Origin: Planctomycetota bacterium
GTDB taxonomy: Bacteria; Planctomycetota; Phycisphaerae; UBA1845
DNA length: 35,695 nucleotides
Direction of reading: 5' to 3'
NCBI GenBank assembly: GCA_016860685.1
Contig: BOJX01000026.1
Coordinates: forward strand, 1 to 35,695
Every line of letters starts with the position of its first letter. Position 1 is the stretch's first letter. The position numbers and the translations under genes are program-made. Below, in pieces: positions 16,006 through 25,005 of the stretch. The notes under the pieces are model-generated. The model was not told the origin of the DNA. It searched no databases and saw only the letters and a list, made by a program, of their open reading frames with translations.

Positions 16006-17109
16006 ATGAGCCGAACCCGGATGCCCGCGCACGTCGCGGATCGACTTGACCGCTGTCGGGCGCGGATGCGGCAGGAAGGCGTTTCCGCCCTGCTGGTGAC
16101 CCGTGACGCCGACCTCTTTTATCTTACCGGATACACAGGTGAGGACTCCGCCGCGTTGATTCTTCCCGGTAAGACGCACATTCTCACGGATCGTCGCTTT
16201 GAATCCGAAGCCCGGCGCGAGGTGCGCTGGGCCCGGGTCTGGATGCGCAAGGGGACGCTGAATCAGGAAATCGCCCAGACGTGCGCCGCCCTGCGTCTTC
16301 GCAAGATCTGGTATCAGCCGGACGGTTTGAACGTCGGCGCGCTGGCCGAGCTGAAGAAACTCTGCCGCCCGACCGCGCTGGTGGGCGCGCCGCCGATCGT
16401 CGGTCCGATGCGCTTGCTGAAGGACGCGGAGGATCTGCGCTGCATCAAGCGCGCCGTCTCGATCGCCGAGGAGGCGTTCGCGGCGCTGCGCAAGTCCATC
16501 CGCACAGGGCAGACGGAGCTTGAGCTTGCCGCTCGCCTCGAATACGAGATGAAGCGTCGCGGATCGCGCAAGCCCGCGTTCTCGACCATCATCGCCGAGG
16601 GCCCGAACGCGGCGCTGCCGCACGCCCGCCCCGGGGTCCGGAAAGTGCGCGAGGGCAGCGCGATCCTCGTCGACTGGGGCGCCCGCTGGGAGGGATATTG
16701 CAGCGACTTGACCCGCATGATCTTCATCGGTAGCGTTTCCGCCCGCCTGCGGAAGGTTTACGAGGCCGTGCTGAACGCTCAGATCCGGGCGATCGAGGCG
16801 GTTCGACCGGAGGCGCGGATGTGCGACGTGGACGCGATCGCGCGAAAGCACATTCGGCGCGAGGGATTCGGTCCGCGTTTCACGCACGGCTTGGGGCACG
16901 GTCTGGGACTGGACGTTCACGAACCCCCGTCGGTGAGTTGGCGTTCCGACGCGACGATGCAGGCGGGGATGGTCGTGACGATCGAGCCGGGCGTGTATCT
17001 GCCGGGGGTCGGCGGCGTCCGGATCGAGGACGACGTGCTGGTCACACCGCGCGGGGCGAGGATACTGACGAGTCTGGGCAAGCGGATTGAAGATGCAATG
17101 CTGCGGTGA
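16006..17109 (+). CDS. Xaa-Pro peptidase, M24B family
   Basis: A 367-residue cytoplasmic metallopeptidase that removes N-terminal residues next to proline or splits Xaa-Pro dipeptides. ATG 16006 follows AAGGAG and replaces the longer frame from 15934. The creatinase-like N-domain (1-135) includes F-Y-L-T-G-Y-T-G and ends in a linker. The pita-bread domain carries the full metal set: Asp223 and Asp234 (L-V-D-W-G-x7-Y-C-S-D), His298 (H-G-L-G-H-G), Glu327 (T-I-E-P-G-V-Y) and Glu341 (V-R-I-E-D-D-V), plus His205 and His305. Length fits PepQ/YqhT-type short enzymes rather than PepP with its longer N-domain. It lies directly upstream of accB/accC, a familiar arrangement in which efp often sits between, but efp is absent here. 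Confidence 0.92.
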   Translation: MSRTRMPAHVADRLDRCRARMRQEGVSALLVTRDADLFYLTGYTGEDSAALILPGKTHILTDRRFESEARREVRWARVWMRKGTLNQEIAQTCAALRLRKIWYQPDGLNVGALAELKKLCRPTALVGAPPIVGPMRLLKDAEDLRCIKRAVSIAEEAFAALRKSIRTGQTELELAARLEYEMKRRGSRKPAFSTIIAEGPNAALPHARPGVRKVREGSAILVDWGARWEGYCSDLTRMIFIGSVSARLRKVYEAVLNAQIRAIEAVRPEARMCDVDAIARKHIRREGFGPRFTHGLGHGLGLDVHEPPSVSWRSDATMQAGMVVTIEPGVYLPGVGGVRIEDDVLVTPRGARILTSLGKRIEDAMLR

Positions 17110-17189
17110 GCAGCGGATGCGCGCCCTCGAGGCGTCCGGCGCATCACCGTCAGACCCGGTCCGCGGGTGACCGAGGGAGGCGCTTTATC

Positions 17190-17654
17190 TTGGACGAGCT
17201 AGAACGGATACGACAACTCGTCGAAATGATGGTGGCCAACGATCTGATGGAGGTCACGATCAAACACGGCGAGGAGGAACTCGTCCTGCGCCGCCCAGGC
17301 CCGGCGTCCGGCGCCCCGGTCGCGGTCCAGCCGGCGATGATGCATGCGGTTCCGATGACGGCGCCTGCTGCGTCGCCTGCTCCGTCCGTCGCTGCGGCCG
17401 CGCATGACGACGCCCTGATCCGCATCACCTCGCCGATGGTGGGGAAGTTCTACGCCTCACCTTCGCCCGGGGCGGCCGCGTTCGTCAAGGTCGGGCAGGA
17501 AATTCACCCGGACACCGTCGTCTGCATCATCGAGGCGATGAAAGTCTTCAACGAAATCAAGGCCGAGACGCACGGCGTCATCGAGAAGATCTACGTCGCC
17601 AACGAGCAGGCCGTCGAATACGGACAACCGCTCTTCGGCGTGCGCCGTCCTTAA
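17190..17654 (+). CDS. accB: Biotin carboxyl carrier protein of acetyl-CoA carboxylase
   Basis: The protein has 154 residues when started at TTG 17190, which has GGGAGG about 10 bases upstream and gives the normal AccB N-terminus ([13 protein letters not shown]). Residues before this TTG in the longer frame are not AccB-like. An Ala/Pro-rich linker (about 38-75) leads to the biotinyl domain starting [10 protein letters not shown]. The E-A-M-K-V-F-N-E-I motif carries the biotinylated Lys118. The protein shuttles carboxyl groups from biotin carboxylase to the carboxyltransferase for malonyl-CoA synthesis. accC follows after 14 bases, so the two are cotranscribed. The carboxyltransferase genes accA and accD are not in the window. 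Confidence 0.95.
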   Translation: MDELERIRQLVEMMVANDLMEVTIKHGEEELVLRRPGPASGAPVAVQPAMMHAVPMTAPAASPAPSVAAAAHDDALIRITSPMVGKFYASPSPGAAAFVKVGQEIHPDTVVCIIEAMKVFNEIKAETHGVIEKIYVANEQAVEYGQPLFGVRRP

Positions 17655-17668
17655 CCCCTGGCATCGTC

Positions 17669-19009
17669 ATGTTCAAACGCATCCTCATCGCCAACCGCGG
17701 AGAGATCGCCCTGCGAGTTCTTCGCGCGTGCCGGGAGATGAGCATCGAGACGGTCGCCGTGTTTTCCGAAGCCGACCGCGACGCCGTCTACCTGAATCTC
17801 GCGGATCAGGCGATCTGCATCGGCGGCAACACGCCGCGGGAAAGCTACCTTCGCCCCGACCGTCTGATCGCCGCCGCCGAGGTCAGCGGCGCCGACGCGA
17901 TCCACCCCGGTTACGGCTTCCTCGCCGAGAACGCCCAGTTCGCCGACATGTGCCGCGAGTGCAACATCGCCTTCATCGGCCCCAGCGCCGACGCGATGCG
18001 CATGCTCGGCGACAAGGCCACCGCCCGTGAGATCGCCAAAAAAGCGAAGGTTCCCGTCGTCCCGGGCTCCGAAGGCGTCATCGAATCCGATGAAGACCTC
18101 ACCGCGATGGCGGAGAAGATCGGCTTTCCGATCATGATCAAGGCGTCCGCCGGCGGCGGAGGACGCGGGATGCGCATCGTCCGCGACCGCACGGAACTGC
18201 ACCCGCTGGTCAAGCAGGCCCGTCAGGAGGCGAAGGCCGCCTTCAACAACGACGCGATCTACCTTGAGAAGTTCATCGAGCAGCCGCGGCATGTCGAGGT
18301 GCAGATTCTGGCCGACACGCAGGGACACGTCATTCACCTTTTCGAGCGCGACTGCTCGTCGCAGCGCCGGCATCAGAAGCTGATTGAGGAGTCCCCCTCG
18401 CCGGCGATCGACGCGCGCACCCGGCGGCATTTGTGCGAAGCCGCCGTCCGCCTTGCGAAGACGGCGAAGTATTCGACCGCCTGCACCGTCGAGTTCCTCG
18501 TCGATGCGAAGAAGCAGTTCTACTTCATCGAGGTCAACACGCGCATCCAGGTCGAGCACCCCGTCACCGAGATGCTCACCGACGCCGACCTCATCAAGGA
18601 GCAGATCCGCGTCGCCGCGGGCGAACCGCTCGCCCTGACCCAGCGGACGCTCGTCCCGCACGGACACGTGATCGAGTGCCGCGTCAACGCCGAGGATCCG
18701 TCGTACAACTTCCGCCCCTGCGCGGGGCTGATCGAGAAGTTCCGCCCCCCCGGTGGACACGGCGTCCGGGTCGACACCCACGCCTACCAGGGCTACCGCA
18801 TCTCGCCGTTTTACGACTCGCTGGTCGCCAAGGTCATCGTGCATCAGCCGACGCGCCTGGACGCGATCCGCTGCATGCAGCGCGCTCTGCGCGAGTTCGT
18901 CATCGAGCCGATCAAGACGACGATCCCCTTCCACCTCCGCATCCTCGAGCACGAACGCTTCATCGAGGGCCAGATGGACACCGGCTTCATCGAGCGCATG
19001 ATGCTGTGA
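17669..19009 (+). CDS. accC: Biotin carboxylase subunit of acetyl-CoA carboxylase
   Basis: A 446-residue ATP-grasp enzyme that carboxylates biotin on AccB with ATP and bicarbonate. It begins with the canonical [13 protein letters not shown], followed by [11 protein letters not shown], the glycine-rich ATP loop [24 protein letters not shown], and the catalytic [14 protein letters not shown]. Length and end match free-standing AccC, with no fused carrier domain. No strong ribosome site precedes the ATG, so translation may be coupled to accB 14 bases upstream. Its last 23 bases overlap the end of the convergent membrane-protein gene. Confidence 0.97.
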   Translation: MFKRILIANRGEIALRVLRACREMSIETVAVFSEADRDAVYLNLADQAICIGGNTPRESYLRPDRLIAAAEVSGADAIHPGYGFLAENAQFADMCRECNIAFIGPSADAMRMLGDKATAREIAKKAKVPVVPGSEGVIESDEDLTAMAEKIGFPIMIKASAGGGGRGMRIVRDRTELHPLVKQARQEAKAAFNNDAIYLEKFIEQPRHVEVQILADTQGHVIHLFERDCSSQRRHQKLIEESPSPAIDARTRRHLCEAAVRLAKTAKYSTACTVEFLVDAKKQFYFIEVNTRIQVEHPVTEMLTDADLIKEQIRVAAGEPLALTQRTLVPHGHVIECRVNAEDPSYNFRPCAGLIEKFRPPGGHGVRVDTHAYQGYRISPFYDSLVAKVIVHQPTRLDAIRCMQRALREFVIEPIKTTIPFHLRILEHERFIEGQMDTGFIERMML

Positions 19010-20972
19010 GCGCCGGGACGCTCGCCGCGCGGGCATCGATCGGAAAGGACGGAATGTCCGACAGCCCCAACTCGCGCAGCCGCCGGCGCATCGCGCGCGA
19101 GAACCGGTCCGTCGAAATCACGATCGCGTCCACGTTGAACTCGCGAACCCGCGACGGTTCGACGACAGGCCAGTCCAGAAAGCGCCCCTGAGCATCCGGT
19201 CGCGGCTCATCATCCAGGATGACGCGCACCGGAACCGGCGACGCCCGGTAGACGTCCGCCATCCGGATCGTGAAGCGCCCCGCGCCGTATACGCCGATTC
19301 CGCGACATCCACCCGCCGCCAGCGAAGTCAAAAGTCGGCGCAGTACAACGTGGTCCTCGAAGTCATGTGTTCGTCCGTCTTGCGGACCCGCCGCGCTGTC
19401 TTGGTTCGTCTCGCCAGGCCCGGAACGCGCCCACTCTGATCCGCTCAGCGGCCTCCACGTCCGCACCTTCGCAACGGCCCCACCGGGTTCCTCGCGGCTG
19501 GCAAGCTGATACAGCCTGAATCCGGTCCGCTGTGCTGCAACCTGGTAGCCCAGCCCCAGCCCCACGTGCGCCGCCTCCACGTCAAAGCATCGCCCCGTGT
19601 CAAGGATGAATGCCGGCGGATCGGCGAGCATCTTATCGTTCAACTCGGCTTGCCATCCCGGATGCATGTCGTCCAGGTAATGCTCCGGCGCCACGATCGG
19701 TGTCGGCCATCCCGACCCGATCAGCACGCCCGCCTGATTGTGAGGTCCGTAAACCAGGAGTGAACGCCCGCTGACGATCGTTCTCACTCCCTCGCAAAAC
19801 CCGGCAAGTGCCGCGTTTTCATCGGCACGCACCGGATTCAATGACCCGCTCCAGACCCAGCGGTTCCGCCGCACGGGATTCATGAAAGCGGAGCGCACCG
19901 GCGTTCCGATCAGCCAGACCCCCACCGCGACGACGCTCACTCCGATCCCTGCCGCCCCCTTGTCCACCAGCGCCACCACCGCACCGGCCGCACAGACCGC
20001 AATCGGTGGAAGCACCGGAAGCAGGTAATACCGACAATCCGTATTCTGCGCCGCGTATGCCGCCAGCGCCGCTAGAAAATAAAGGAGAATCAAGGAATCC
20101 GGCGTTGCGTTCAGAAACGCAGACGCCGCCGCCAGCAGCGGAATCACCGGTTGGCGCAGGGCGGTTCGAACGAAGCGGCTGCCTTTCTCGTGCAAACGAT
20201 GCCCGTAACGCACGCCTGAGCCGCGCTTCGCAAAGCTCGCTTCGTGCCCCCGAAGGGGAGCGAACCACTGCATTGGACTTCGCCCGAGATAGACGAGCCA
20301 CCCGGCGAACATCACTGCGGCAGCGCCTCCGCCTGCCAGTACCGGAACCGCGGTCCACGGCGCCAACACGATTCCTGCGCCGAAGAATACGGTCCAGGTT
20401 ACGGCGGCGCTGAGTTTCACAAAACAAGCTTCAAATGCGAACGAGAACGCCGCCAGCGCCACCAGGTCCGGCGCTTCCGACTTCACTCCGATCGCGAAGG
20501 CGACCACGCTGAGAAGCTGAAACGGAACCTCGAAGACTTCGGCGCACTCGAACCCGCCCCCGTAATGCGGCTCGCTGGACAAGAAGGCGTGACAGATCAA
20601 TCCGGCGTAAAAGAGTCGTACATCGAAATCGGCCAGGGTCATCGCCAGAACACCGGTCAGGACGCAGGAAACGTAGTTCACCCCCGACGTCCCCCAGCGC
20701 GACCACGAAAGGTAGCGTCGCGCCGCCGTCCCGGCGTCCGAACCTCGCCGCCCGAGCAGGTAGAGACGGGAGAAGAACGCCTCGGGGATCAGCTTGCTGC
20801 CCCCCGCATAATGCGCGTTCCAGCCGCGCCGGAAATCCCAGCAGCCGGTCGCGAGCGTGGCGTTCGAGACGTAGAAGCCCGTGTCGATGTGAAGCGGAAG
20901 CTTCCGGAAGGGTTCGCGCAGCAGCAGGTAAACCGGGAAGAACGCCGCCGCGAACAATACCGCTGCGATCAT
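18987..20972 (-). CDS. GT-C-like polytopic membrane protein fused to a Rossmann-like domain
   Basis: The protein has 661 residues and roughly ten hydrophobic spans in the first 370. The first periplasmic loop carries an acidic motif ([10 protein letters not shown]), as in GT-C glycosyltransferases that use lipid-linked sugars (GT39/GT83/ArnT-like). A soluble stretch follows. The last 110 residues look like a separate nucleotide-binding domain, with [11 protein letters not shown] near residue 555 and then [15 protein letters not shown] and V-D-A-I-V-I-S-T-D. This resembles the Y-G-A-G/D-D-x-P domain appended to some sugar-modifying enzymes. The ATG overlaps the upstream methyltransferase stop (ATGA), so translation is coupled. 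It is the last gene of the glycan cassette and a candidate to transfer the sugar made by its neighbours. Its glycosyltransferase activity is inferred. Confidence 0.75.
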   Translation of the reverse strand: MIAAVLFAAAFFPVYLLLREPFRKLPLHIDTGFYVSNATLATGCWDFRRGWNAHYAGGSKLIPEAFFSRLYLLGRRGSDAGTAARRYLSWSRWGTSGVNYVSCVLTGVLAMTLADFDVRLFYAGLICHAFLSSEPHYGGGFECAEVFEVPFQLLSVVAFAIGVKSEAPDLVALAAFSFAFEACFVKLSAAVTWTVFFGAGIVLAPWTAVPVLAGGGAAAVMFAGWLVYLGRSPMQWFAPLRGHEASFAKRGSGVRYGHRLHEKGSRFVRTALRQPVIPLLAAASAFLNATPDSLILLYFLAALAAYAAQNTDCRYYLLPVLPPIAVCAAGAVVALVDKGAAGIGVSVVAVGVWLIGTPVRSAFMNPVRRNRWVWSGSLNPVRADENAALAGFCEGVRTIVSGRSLLVYGPHNQAGVLIGSGWPTPIVAPEHYLDDMHPGWQAELNDKMLADPPAFILDTGRCFDVEAAHVGLGLGYQVAAQRTGFRLYQLASREEPGGAVAKVRTWRPLSGSEWARSGPGETNQDSAAGPQDGRTHDFEDHVVLRRLLTSLAAGGCRGIGVYGAGRFTIRMADVYRASPVPVRVILDDEPRPDAQGRFLDWPVVEPSRVREFNVDAIVISTDRFSRAMRRRLRELGLSDIPSFPIDARAASVPALTASCAR

Positions 20973-21778
20973 GTCCGCGACTCCTCGTCGCCGATATCCG
21001 GCTCCGCGGCGCCGACCCGTGTTGCGGGGCGCGTGTCCGATGTGGGGGCTAACGCCTCCGGCATCGGAGAATCAGGTATGACCTCAAGCGTGTCGACCCG
21101 TCGTTCGACGAGGACGCTTTCAGACCGGCGTGCAACCGCGCCGATGAAGAACCGCCAGAAATACGTCAACCCGGACTCGACGGTCAGCCCCGCCTGCCGC
21201 AGGAGCACGTCCAGCGCGCGTCGGCGGAACACGGGACCGATCCACGTTCCCCAGTGCGTCCGTCGAATCAGCGGTTGAAAACCCAGCGGTCCGGCGGCAT
21301 AAGGCACGCCGACGAACACGCGGCCCTGTGAGTGACACACGCGCGTCATTTCCTTAAGACCGTCCAGCGGTCGGTCGAGATGCTCGAGCGTGCTGCTGTT
21401 GAAGACCAGGGTGAAGGCGCCGTCGCGGAAAGGCATCGCTCGAAGATCCCCGACCACCGCCAGCACACGCGGATCCCGCGCCCGGGCGGCGCGCAGCGCC
21501 TCCTCATCCGAGTCCAGACAGACGGCCGCGGTCGTCCGGGCATCATCGGCGAAGAGTGACGTCGCAAAGGCCGTTCCGGAACCCGCCTCCATCACGCGCC
21601 AGCCGCGGTCGGCAAACGCCTGCCCCCCACCCTCGTTTTCCGCGGTTTGTCGCTGTTCCAGCGATTGCGTCAGGAACCGCACAAGACGTCGGTTGACCCT
21701 CCGTCGCAGCGCATCAAAGAACCGGTACGGCCAGCCCCCTACGTCGCCCACGAACTGCCACGATCGCGCCAGGCTCAT
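20969..21778 (-). CDS. Class I SAM-dependent methyltransferase (cassette copy 2)
   Basis: The protein has 269 residues. ATG 21778 has AAAGGAGG upstream and overlaps the preceding methyltransferase stop (ATGA). The SAM-binding motif I is V-M-E-A-G-S-G-T (63-70), a Ser-for-Cys variant of the usual E-x-G-x-G-T. D-L-R-A-M-P-F-R-D-G-A-F and N-S-S-T-L-E-H-L-D follow, typical of Methyltransf_11 proteins. There is no membrane segment. The C-terminal 40 residues are Pro/Glu/Asp-rich. Position inside a sugar/lipid-carrier gene set suggests methylation of a sugar or glycolipid, but the substrate cannot be read. Confidence 0.85.
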   Translation of the reverse strand: MSLARSWQFVGDVGGWPYRFFDALRRRVNRRLVRFLTQSLEQRQTAENEGGGQAFADRGWRVMEAGSGTAFATSLFADDARTTAAVCLDSDEEALRAARARDPRVLAVVGDLRAMPFRDGAFTLVFNSSTLEHLDRPLDGLKEMTRVCHSQGRVFVGVPYAAGPLGFQPLIRRTHWGTWIGPVFRRRALDVLLRQAGLTVESGLTYFWRFFIGAVARRSESVLVERRVDTLEVIPDSPMPEALAPTSDTRPATRVGAAEPDIGDEESRT

Positions 21779-22521
21779 CCCGCCTCCTTTCGCGCCACGA
21801 GCAGCACCGTCGATCCGAAGGGCAGCGGAACGCGACGACACAAGCCATGATCCAGCCGACTGACGTTCAGCAGCGCCGTGTTCAGCCAGTTCGGAATCGG
21901 GGCCAGGTCGGACTCGGGCGATCCTCCGCCGACGCGTCGCTTCCGGGCCAGCCGAACCGCCGCAATCACCGGAAAAAACAACGAAAATCGGTATCCCGCC
22001 TTCAGCACGCGGAAACCCGATGCCCGGACCGCCCTCCTCAGGGATTCGACCGTGTATCTTCGTTCGGAGTGGACGGCTTCGTCATGCGCCGAGCGCAACC
22101 ACTGAAACGCAGGCAGCAGCAGCACCAACGTGCCGTCGCGTCTGAGCACCCGCGCCATCTCATTTAAAGCTCGCCCAGGGTCAACCCCTCGGCATCCGAG
22201 CACGTCCACCGAATACACCAGATCGAAAACCTCGTCCGCGTAGGGCAGGTCATTGACGGACGCGACGCACCCGGTTCGCTGAAGCTCCGCTCCCCAGTGC
22301 GACGCCGCCAGCGGCGACACATCCGCTCCGTACCCGCGGACCGGAGCCTCCGACAGCACCGCTTCAAGATTGCCCCCCGTCCCGCATCCGGCGTCGAACA
22401 CCCGCGCTTCCCGGGGCAGACGCAGCTCCCGGATCGCCTCGAGAACATTCTCGCGCTGCGCCAGGTACCACCAGTACCAGGTCTCGAAGCGACGAAGACG
22501 GTTGTACTCGGCCGGTTCCAT
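21775..22521 (-). CDS. Class I SAM-dependent methyltransferase (cassette copy 1)
   Basis: A 248-residue protein starting M-E-P-A-E-Y-N-R-L-R-R-F-E-T-W-Y-W-W-Y. It has a clear motif I V-F-D-A-G-C-G-T-G-G-N-L (41-52), acidic residues in G-A-D-V-S (the adenosine ribose site), D-L-P-Y-A-D-E-V-F-D-L-V and a post-motif V-L-R-R-D-G-T-L-V-L-L-L. The middle helix A-H-D-E-A-V-H-S-E-R-R-Y is common in methyltransferases of surface polysaccharide loci. The start follows the cupin gene by 22 bases without a strong ribosome site. The sugar substrate is not evident. Confidence 0.87.
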   Translation of the reverse strand: MEPAEYNRLRRFETWYWWYLAQRENVLEAIRELRLPREARVFDAGCGTGGNLEAVLSEAPVRGYGADVSPLAASHWGAELQRTGCVASVNDLPYADEVFDLVYSVDVLGCRGVDPGRALNEMARVLRRDGTLVLLLPAFQWLRSAHDEAVHSERRYTVESLRRAVRASGFRVLKAGYRFSLFFPVIAAVRLARKRRVGGGSPESDLAPIPNWLNTALLNVSRLDHGLCRRVPLPFGSTVLLVARKEAG

Positions 22522-22543
22522 CGTGATTCGTCAGTCGGGCCGG

Positions 22544-22957
22544 TCAGGCGGGGTCGTCTTCGACCCGGAACGGAATCGTGTCGGGTCGGGCGGGGTCATA
22601 AGGCTCGGACTTCAGAAGCAGGAACTCCGCGTCGGCCAGAAAGCGGATGGCGTGCGCTTCGTTCGTCTCAAGATACGTCCCCTCACCGGTTTCCAGGTGG
22701 GTGGTCCGGCGATGCCCGTCGGTTACGCGGACAATCCGCACCGTCGCGCGCCCGCGCAGCAGAAAAAAGCACATTCGCGTCCGGCGGTGATAATGATGCC
22801 CCAGCACTGCCCCGGATCGCATATGCCCCGTGATGACGGTGTGCCACGGGCCTTCACGCAGCACTTCCGTGAAGGTGCCCCGCTCGTCACGCCGGGTGAA
22901 CGAGGGGTGAATCACGTCGTACCTGCTGGAGTTCGTTCCGGGGGAAGTCGCGGGCAT
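22544..22957 (-). CDS. Small cupin of the WxcM/QdtA/CapF-C type
   Basis: The 137-residue single cupin has cupin motif 1 as G-H-H-Y-H (53-57) followed by F-F-L-L-R-G-R-A-T-V, and motif 2 His102 in T-N-E-A-H-A-I. The pattern R-G-T-F-T-E-V then H-H-Y-H resembles the cupins acting on nucleotide-sugar intermediates, such as QdtA/FdtA 3,4-ketoisomerases, WxcM and the C-terminal domain of CapF. The Glu usually present in motif 1 is Met62 here, so the metal site or the catalytic role may be altered. Its ATG directly abuts the stop of the upstream GT2 gene (TGAATG). Next to a DegT aminotransferase, a role in making an amino-deoxy sugar is plausible but unproven. Confidence 0.75.
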   Translation of the reverse strand: MPATSPGTNSSRYDVIHPSFTRRDERGTFTEVLREGPWHTVITGHMRSGAVLGHHYHRRTRMCFFLLRGRATVRIVRVTDGHRRTTHLETGEGTYLETNEAHAIRFLADAEFLLLKSEPYDPARPDTIPFRVEDDPA

Positions 22958-23749
22958 TCAGTCGATCCTCCGGAAACGCGCTGTCAGAATACGCGTTACG
23001 TAGCCCATCCCCGCCCAGAAGAAACGAAGCAGGTTCGGCGCCGACTTGGACACCCCCACCGCCCGGTCTCGAAACGCGTACCCCACTTCGGTCACGCGAA
23101 GGCCCTTCCGACGGCACGTGAAAAGAAACTCGATGAAATACGCTCCGTATCCCGTCGGGATGATCGACACACGGTCGAACACACTCCGCCGCAGCACCAC
23201 AAAACCACTGTCGTAGTCACGGATGCCGTAGCCCAGAACCAGGCCCGCGAAACGGTTGATCAGCCGGCTGGCGAAGACCCGCAGGGCGTGGCGGTTGTCG
23301 CTTCCGCCGGGCGCATAACGCGATCCGACGACGACATCCGCGTCCTGAAGGCGGCGGATCATCTCGGGCAGCAGCGAGGGCGGCATGCACATGTCCGCGT
23401 CCATCCAGCCCACCACGTCGCCGCGTGACTCGATGATCCCGCGGTTGAATGCCGACGCCAGCCCCCGAGTCGCCACCCGGCGGATGACTTTGACCCGATC
23501 ATCTCCTATCTCGGCGACTTGCTTCCACGTCTGATCCGGCGAGTCGTCGTCCACCACGATGACCTCAACTTCACCGGTCACGTGCTCAAAGATCCCACGG
23601 ATCGTGTCCGCGATCAGTTCGCGCTCGTTGTAGGTGGCCAGAATGATCGACGTCAGCTTCGGGGAAAACGGCGCAGGTCGATGCGCCGCTGCCTCCGCGG
23701 CGTTCCGCTCGTCGGCGTACCCCGTCAGAACCGGCGTCAACGCTGACAT
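22958..23749 (-). CDS. GT2 glycosyltransferase, polyprenol-phosphate-sugar synthase type
   Basis: A 263-residue GT-A fold enzyme with an approximately 30-residue variable N-terminus. Conserved blocks are T-S-I-I-L-A-T-Y-N-E-R (33-43), V-I-V-V-D-D-D-S-P-D (64-73), the metal-binding D-A-D at 117-119 (G-W-M-D-A-D-M), and R-D-Y-D-S-G-F, all typical of Dpm1-like enzymes that load a sugar onto polyprenol phosphate at the cytoplasmic membrane face. There is no C-terminal membrane pair, as in short Dpm1 proteins. Its start lies 13 bases inside the end of the aminotransferase gene, and the next gene's ATG abuts its stop. Confidence 0.87.
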   Translation of the reverse strand: MSALTPVLTGYADERNAAEAAAHRPAPFSPKLTSIILATYNERELIADTIRGIFEHVTGEVEVIVVDDDSPDQTWKQVAEIGDDRVKVIRRVATRGLASAFNRGIIESRGDVVGWMDADMCMPPSLLPEMIRRLQDADVVVGSRYAPGGSDNRHALRVFASRLINRFAGLVLGYGIRDYDSGFVVLRRSVFDRVSIIPTGYGAYFIEFLFTCRRKGLRVTEVGYAFRDRAVGVSKSAPNLLRFFWAGMGYVTRILTARFRRID

Positions 23750-24891
23750 GCCCGCAACTGCTCCACCACGTAGTCCTGCTCCGCTTCCGTCAGACCTTCG
23801 CCCGACGGCAGGTACAGCCCGCATGCCCCCAGGTGCTCGCTGACCGGGTAGCGCCCGCGGAGGTCCAGCCGATGCGGGTCGCGCCCGTCGAAGACCGGCT
23901 GCTGATTCATCGGAATAAAGAAAGACCGCGTCTCCACGCCGCGCGCCACCAGGCGCGTCATCACCTCGCCGCGCGTCCGGCCGAACGCCTCCTCAAGCAC
24001 CACGCCGTACATCCAGTACACGTTTCGGCAGCCACGAAGCTCGACCGGACGGCGCAGGACTTCGACGTCTTTCAGCAGCGCGTCATACCGCTCGGCAATC
24101 GCGCGCTTTCGGGCGAGTTTCTCCTGAATGCGCTCGACCTGCGCCAGGCCGATCGCCGCCTGAAGATTCGTCAGGCGGTAGTTGAAGCCCACCTCGTCGT
24201 GTACGAAGCGGACCGGTCCGAACGCCTGATTCCGCAGCAGGCGCAGCCGCTCCGCGACGGCGACGTCCTGCACCAGCACCATCCCGCCTTCGCCGCAGGT
24301 GATGATCTTGTTTCCGTAAAAACTGAAGCACGCCGCGTCGCCGAACCCGCCGACGGGACGCCCCTGATACGTGGCGCCGTGGGCCTGCGCCGCATCCTCG
24401 ATAACATAAAGCCCGTGTTCCCGTGCGATGGCGAGGATCGGGTCCATGTCGCACGGGTGTCCGTACATATGCACCGGCATGATCGCCCGCGTTCGCGGCG
24501 TGATCTTCTCCCGGATGCGCCGCGGGTCGATGCACCACGTATCCGGGCGGACGTCCACCAGCACAGGTTTCGCTCCTGCAAGGTGAACCATGTTGGCCGA
24601 GGCGATCAACGTGAACGCCGGAATCAGCACTTCGTCGCCGGGGCCGACGCCCAACGCCTTCAGCGCCAGGTGCAGCGCCGCCGTCCCGTTGCAGCACGCC
24701 ACGCCGTGCGCCGCGCCGCACGCCCGCGCCCACGCCTGCTCGAACCGGTCGATGTACTCGCCTTGCGAGGACACCCAGCCGCTGTCCAGCGCGTCGAGAA
24801 CGTACGCACGCTCGCGTCCGTCCAGAACTGGCGCGCATACCGGAACGCGCCTCACGGGCGACGAAGACCGGCGATCCGTGACCTTGAGCAT
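23737..24891 (-). CDS. DegT/DnrJ/EryC1-family sugar aminotransferase
   Basis: A 384-residue PLP enzyme. The internal aldimine Lys195 sits in F-S-F-Y-G-N-K-I-I-T-C-G-E-G-G-M, Asp166 (V-I-E-D-A-A-Q-A-H-G) binds the PLP pyridine nitrogen, and W-V-S-S-Q-G-E-Y-I marks the N-terminal substrate loop. The overall pattern is closest to perosamine synthase/RfbE-type enzymes that convert 4-keto-6-deoxy-NDP-sugars to 4-amino sugars. The exact product cannot be fixed from motifs. ATG 24891 has GGGGAGAG upstream. The nucleotide-sugar dehydratase that would supply the 4-keto substrate is not in the window. Confidence 0.92.
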   Translation of the reverse strand: MLKVTDRRSSSPVRRVPVCAPVLDGRERAYVLDALDSGWVSSQGEYIDRFEQAWARACGAAHGVACCNGTAALHLALKALGVGPGDEVLIPAFTLIASANMVHLAGAKPVLVDVRPDTWCIDPRRIREKITPRTRAIMPVHMYGHPCDMDPILAIAREHGLYVIEDAAQAHGATYQGRPVGGFGDAACFSFYGNKIITCGEGGMVLVQDVAVAERLRLLRNQAFGPVRFVHDEVGFNYRLTNLQAAIGLAQVERIQEKLARKRAIAERYDALLKDVEVLRRPVELRGCRNVYWMYGVVLEEAFGRTRGEVMTRLVARGVETRSFFIPMNQQPVFDGRDPHRLDLRGRYPVSEHLGACGLYLPSGEGLTEAEQDYVVEQLRACQR

Positions 24892-25005
24892 GACTCTCCC
24901 CGGTTCCGCGCGGATACCGGGCGCGGAACGTCGGTGATTTATCGGATAAAGCGATCGCCGGACTGGAACGGCGGTTGCCCGGAAGGCAGCCGGACCCCGG
25001 GTCGT

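Noticed and set aside
14731-16920. 729-codon open frame on the minus strand
   Set aside because: It lies opposite the HDOD and Xaa-Pro peptidase genes, is extremely rich in Arg, and has no recognisable motif. It is a shadow frame caused by high GC.
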